This document shows positions 4,426 through 7,418 of a stretch of DNA of 7,418 nucleotides, one piece after another. Under the pieces are notes generated by a model, which had not been told where the DNA came from, ran no database searches, and worked only from the letters and a program-made list of their open reading frames with translations. A program made the translations under genes and the position numbers. This DNA is from Hyphomicrobiales bacterium (GTDB taxonomy: Bacteria > Pseudomonadota > Alphaproteobacteria > Rhizobiales > Xanthobacteraceae), in the NCBI GenBank assembly GCA_017304505.1, contig JAFKKQ010000088.1, positions 1 through 7,418 on the forward strand, given 5' to 3'. Position 1 is the first letter of the stretch. Every line of letters begins with the position of its first letter.

Positions 4426-5721
4426 TCAGCCCGTCCGCGCCGCCAGCCCCGCCGCCCGACCCAGCGGCATGATCCGCAGCGCCATGATGCGGTTGCGCTG
4501 CTTGCGCATCACGCTGAAGCGGAAGCCGTGGAAGGTGAAGCTCTGGCCGACATCGGGGATCGAGCGTGCCTCGTGGATCACCAGACCGGCGATCGTGGTT
4601 GCTTCCTCGTCCGGCAGGTTCCAGTCCATCGCGCGGTTGAGGTCGCGGATCGGAACTGCGCCATCGACATTGACGGAACCGTCAGGCTGCGGGCGCACAC
4701 CCGGCACGGGCACATCATGCTCGTCGGAAATGTCGCCGACGATCTCCTCCAGGATATCCTCGAGCGTGACCAGTCCTTCGACTTCGCCGTATTCGTCGAC
4801 CACCAGGGCAAAATGCGTCTTGCGCCGGCGAAACGCCTTGAGTTGATCCGACAGCGCGCGGATATCGGGGACGAACCACGGCGGCAGCGCAATCGCCATG
4901 ACGTCGATCCGGCTTAACTCACCCTCGGCATCGTGAAGCGCGCGAAGCAAATCCTTGGCGTGCAGGATACCGATGATGTTCTCCGGCGTGCCGCGCCAAA
5001 GCGGAATGCGGGTGAACTGCGCCTTGAGCGCCGTGTCCACGATCTTGTCCGGCGGGTCGTCGGCATTGATCGTCAGCATTTCGGTGCGGTGAACCATGAC
5101 ATCGGACACCGTCAACTCGTTCAGATCGAGGAGACCGTCCATCATGTCGCGGTCGAGCTTCTCGACGCCGCCCTCGCGATGCATCAGATCGACCGTGCCG
5201 CGGATTTCCTCGTGCGGCGGCAGGATCGACGGATTTTCACCAACCCGGATGCCGAACGGACGCAACATCCACCGCACCAGCCATTCGATGGCGGCCAACA
5301 CCGGACCGAAAATCTTGACCACCCAGGTCACCGGCCGGCCAACCAGCAGCGCGATCCGTTCCGGCGAGCTGATGGCCGCGGTCTTCGGCAGCACCTCGGC
5401 GAACACGATCACCACGACGCTCATGACAACGGTCGCATAAAGCACGCCGACGTCGCCGAACCAGGCGAGCAGCAATCCGGTGGTCAGCGTCGAAGCGCCA
5501 ATGTTGGCAACATTGTTGCCGAGCAGCAGTGCGCCGATCATCCGCTCACGGGTTTCGAGCAGGCGCAACACGACGGCGGCGCGCCGGTTGCCCTGGTTCT
5601 GCATCCGCGTCAGACGCGCACGCGACGCCGCCGTGAGCGACGTTTCGCCGGCGGAGAAAAACGCAGAAAGAAACAGGCTTGCCAGGACGATCAGCAGCGA
5701 GAGCCAAGTGTCGAGCATCAT
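4426..5721 (-). CDS. CNNM/CorC (HlyC/CorC) family membrane protein with CBS pair
   Basis: This 431-residue protein has the full family architecture. The DUF21/CNNM membrane domain spans about 1-195, with hydrophobic segments at 5-22, 62-88, 93-112 and 130-150. It carries FFSAGETSL (21-29), LGNNVANIG (67-75) and FAEVLPKT (107-114). Two CBS domains follow at about 204-330, including VDEYGEVEGLVTLEDILEEIVGDI-type residues at 308-331. The C-terminal CorC_HlyC domain is at about 342-420. Characterised relatives export or control Mg2+/Co2+ and bind ATP-Mg at the CBS pair. The older 'hemolysin' label is misleading. MM at the start gives two possible ATGs. The first overlaps the aroB stop as ATGA (5718-5721), so this is the third gene of a translationally coupled aroK-aroB operon. 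Ion specificity cannot be told from sequence. Confidence 0.93.
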   Translation of the reverse strand: MMLDTWLSLLIVLASLFLSAFFSAGETSLTAASRARLTRMQNQGNRRAAVVLRLLETRERMIGALLLGNNVANIGASTLTTGLLLAWFGDVGVLYATVVMSVVVIVFAEVLPKTAAISSPERIALLVGRPVTWVVKIFGPVLAAIEWLVRWMLRPFGIRVGENPSILPPHEEIRGTVDLMHREGGVEKLDRDMMDGLLDLNELTVSDVMVHRTEMLTINADDPPDKIVDTALKAQFTRIPLWRGTPENIIGILHAKDLLRALHDAEGELSRIDVMAIALPPWFVPDIRALSDQLKAFRRRKTHFALVVDEYGEVEGLVTLEDILEEIVGDISDEHDVPVPGVRPQPDGSVNVDGAVPIRDLNRAMDWNLPDEEATTIAGLVIHEARSIPDVGQSFTFHGFRFSVMRKQRNRIMALRIMPLGRAAGLAARTG

Positions 5722-6854
5722 CGGACGGAAAGCTTTTCGGCGAGGAAGGCTCGAACCTCATCGGGTCCGACCTCGCGCGTGACGAAAGCCTGCCCGATGC
5801 CGCGGACCAGGATGAACGTCAACTGGCCGCGTTTGACCTTCTTATCCTGGGAGATGAGATTCATCATGGCATCGACCGTGGGCCAATTGCCGCCGGGCAC
5901 CGCTTTGACATGGGTCGGCAGACCGGCCGCCGCAAGATGCGCGATGACACGGTCCGCGTCGGCCTTGGAAATCAGGCCGCGCCGGGCGGAGAACTCGAAG
6001 GCCAGCGCCATGCCGAGCCCAACCGCCTCACCGTGGAACAGCCGGTCGGAAAAGCCGGCCGCCGCCTCGAACGCATGACCAAAGGTATGGCCCAGGTTGA
6101 GCAGCATGCGGTCGCCTGTCTCGCGCTCATCGCGCGCCACAATGGCGGCCTTGGCGCGGCAGCTCACCGCGATAGCGTGCTCGCGCGCCGGCCCGCCGGC
6201 GAACACCTCGCGCCAGTTGGCGTCGAGCCATTCGAAGAACGCCGCATCGCCGAGCAACCCATACTTGACCGTCTCGGCGTAGCCGGCGCGGAATTGCCGT
6301 TCCGGCAATGTGTCGAGCAGCGCCGTATCCGCCACCACCAGGATCGGTTGATAGAACGCGCCGATGAGATTCTTGCCGTGGCTTGAATTGATCGCGGTCT
6401 TGCCGCCGACGGAGGAATCGACCTGCGCCAACAGCGTCGTCGGCACTTGGACGTAATCGACGCCGCGGCGGACCACCGCGGCGGCAAAGCCACCGAGATC
6501 GCCGACCACGCCACCGCCGAGCGCCACGACAAGATCGCCGCGCTCGATCCGCGCCGCGAGCAGGTCGTCACAAACGCGCTCGAAGAAACGAAAGCTCTTG
6601 CTGCTCTCGCCGGCCGGCACCTTGGCGGTGGATACCGCAATGCCGGCCGCCGTCAGTACGGATTCGGTTGCTGCAAGATGATGGCGCGCCACCGTCTCAT
6701 CGGTGACGATGGCGGCCTTGCAGCCCGGGCGAAGCCTGGCGATCCGCGCACCCAGCGTGGCAAGCAGGCCGCGACCGATGGCGATGTCATAGGAGCGGTC
6801 GCCAAGCGCAACGTTGACGGTGATCGGCTCGCCGGTTCGCAATGGCGCCGTCAT
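5718..6854 (-). CDS. aroB: 3-dehydroquinate synthase
   Basis: A 378-residue cytoplasmic enzyme of the shikimate pathway. It converts DAHP to 3-dehydroquinate using NAD+ and a divalent metal (usually Zn2+ or Co2+). Family motifs are all present: the NAD-binding ALGGGVVGDLGGF, VPTTLLAQVDSSVGGKTAIN, AETVKYG, NLGHTFGHAFE and FHGEAVGLGM. By alignment to characterised enzymes the metal ligands are E194, H256 and H274. Length is normal and no key residue is missing. Its ATG overlaps the aroK stop as ATGA (6851-6854), and its own stop overlaps the CorC-like gene start in the same way, so it is the middle gene of a tightly coupled operon. No internal promoter is evident. Confidence 0.97.
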   Translation of the reverse strand: MTAPLRTGEPITVNVALGDRSYDIAIGRGLLATLGARIARLRPGCKAAIVTDETVARHHLAATESVLTAAGIAVSTAKVPAGESSKSFRFFERVCDDLLAARIERGDLVVALGGGVVGDLGGFAAAVVRRGVDYVQVPTTLLAQVDSSVGGKTAINSSHGKNLIGAFYQPILVVADTALLDTLPERQFRAGYAETVKYGLLGDAAFFEWLDANWREVFAGGPAREHAIAVSCRAKAAIVARDERETGDRMLLNLGHTFGHAFEAAAGFSDRLFHGEAVGLGMALAFEFSARRGLISKADADRVIAHLAAAGLPTHVKAVPGGNWPTVDAMMNLISQDKKVKRGQLTFILVRGIGQAFVTREVGPDEVRAFLAEKLSVR

Positions 6855-7418
6855 GATGTGGCCGCTCCCGTCTCGCGGCCCGCCGCGGGTGTCAGGCGGC
6901 CGCGCAACCCTGCGACGATCTCGTCGACAATGGTTTCATGCGGCACCTCACGCGACTCCACGGTCAGGTCGGCTTGCGCATAGACCGGATAGCGTTCCTC
7001 GATCAGGCGCCGGAGCGTTTCCGTCGGGTCGGAATCCTTCAGAAGCGGCCGATCGGTGCGACGCTTGATCCGGCGATTGAGGACATCGAGGGTGGCGCGC
7101 AGCCAGACCGAAAGCCCGTTGGCGCGGATCGCCGCCCGCGTCTCCGCGTTCATAAACGCGCCGCCGCCGGTCGCAAGCACCTGCGGCCCCCCTTCCAGCA
7201 GCCGGACGATCACGCGCGCCTCGCCGGCGCGGAAGTAAGGCTCGCCGTGACTGGAGAAGATTTCAGGAATGCTCATACCGGCCGCTTTCTCGATCTCGGT
7301 GTCGGCATCGACGAACGGAAGGTCCAGCCGGCCCGCAAGCCTGCGGCCAACCGACGACTTGCCCGCACCCATCATGCCGACCAGCACCACCGGGCACCGC
7401 CCCAGCGCGGCAACCAGG
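6851..7418 (-). CDS. aroK: Shikimate kinase (5' end beyond window)
   Basis: 188 residues are visible and the frame is still open at the right edge, so the true start lies outside. A GTG at 7390 is in frame, but the codons before it (LVAALGRCPV) look like genuine N-terminal sequence. The enzyme transfers phosphate from ATP to shikimate in the cytoplasm. The Walker A loop GMMGAGKSS is at about 7352-7378. Downstream are DADTEIE and FRAGEARV (shikimate-binding Asp and Arg), ATGGGAF, and the lid with TDRPLL. Nearly the whole family length (170-200) is present. It is the first visible gene of the aroK-aroB-CorC-like operon; the promoter lies beyond the edge. Confidence 0.96.
   Translation of the reverse strand, partial: LVAALGRCPVVLVGMMGAGKSSVGRRLAGRLDLPFVDADTEIEKAAGMSIPEIFSSHGEPYFRAGEARVIVRLLEGGPQVLATGGGAFMNAETRAAIRANGLSVWLRATLDVLNRRIKRRTDRPLLKDSDPTETLRRLIEERYPVYAQADLTVESREVPHETIVDEIVAGLRGRLTPAAGRETGAATS

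Noticed and set aside
4933..6386. Long plus-strand open frames opposite the CorC-like gene and aroB
   Set aside because: Antisense shadows: the opposite strand encodes full-length proteins with all expected motifs.
7388..7390. GTG at 7390 as the true aroK start
   Set aside because: The frame stays open to the window edge and the preceding codons look like normal shikimate kinase N-terminal sequence, so the gene is treated as partial.
1..7418. CRISPR array, tRNA, insertion sequence or toxin-antitoxin pair
   Set aside because: No regularly spaced repeats, cloverleaf or T-loop sequence, transposase motifs or paired small toxin/antitoxin frames were found on either strand.

Overview
The window is GC-rich and almost fully coding. 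It looks like chromosomal DNA of an alphaproteobacterium, most likely of the order Hyphomicrobiales (Bradyrhizobium/Xanthobacteraceae-like). The clues are TadE/TadG-type pilus genes, an alphaproteobacterial-style BolA of about 92 residues, the aroK-aroB-CNNM/CorC gene order, and a single-J-domain protein divergent from bolA. This placement is inferred from gene content; no species is recognised. I see no tRNA, rRNA, insertion sequence, phage gene or CRISPR array.

Left part (1-1779, all minus strand). The left edge cuts a TadG-like protein. It is preceded by a complete TadE-like pseudopilin gene, and the two overlap by one base. Upstream of tadE lies a LysR-type regulator gene, separated by 127 bp that hold a long imperfect palindrome.

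Middle part (1780-3351). A 375-bp divergent region separates the lysR gene from a plus-strand FAD-dependent aromatic hydroxylase. The hydroxylase closely resembles 3-hydroxybenzoate 6-hydroxylase (3-hydroxybenzoate to gentisate). The divergent region holds five dyad-symmetric elements within about 145 bp. Next to the hydroxylase it also holds three tiny ORFs, each ending in an ATGA overlap with the next start, the last overlapping the hydroxylase start. Regulator and enzyme form a classic divergent LysR/target pair, but no ring-cleavage dioxygenase or other gentisate-pathway gene is present.

Right part (3359-7418). A minus-strand J-domain co-chaperone with an N-terminal Cys/His cluster converges on the hydroxylase and is divergent from bolA. 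BolA in turn converges on a three-gene minus-strand operon, transcribed aroK, aroB, then a CNNM/CorC-family membrane protein. Both junctions in that operon are 4-base ATGA overlaps, so translation is probably coupled. aroK runs off the right edge, lacking only its N-terminus.

Overall this is a conserved housekeeping block (shikimate pathway, CorC-like transporter, BolA, J-protein) abutting an accessory block (LysR plus hydroxylase, Tad-like pilus proteins). Nothing seen amounts to a clearly new system. The points most worth a second look are the coupled mini-ORF chain and dyad cluster in front of the hydroxylase, and the unusual J-domain protein with its possibly near-leaderless promoter.
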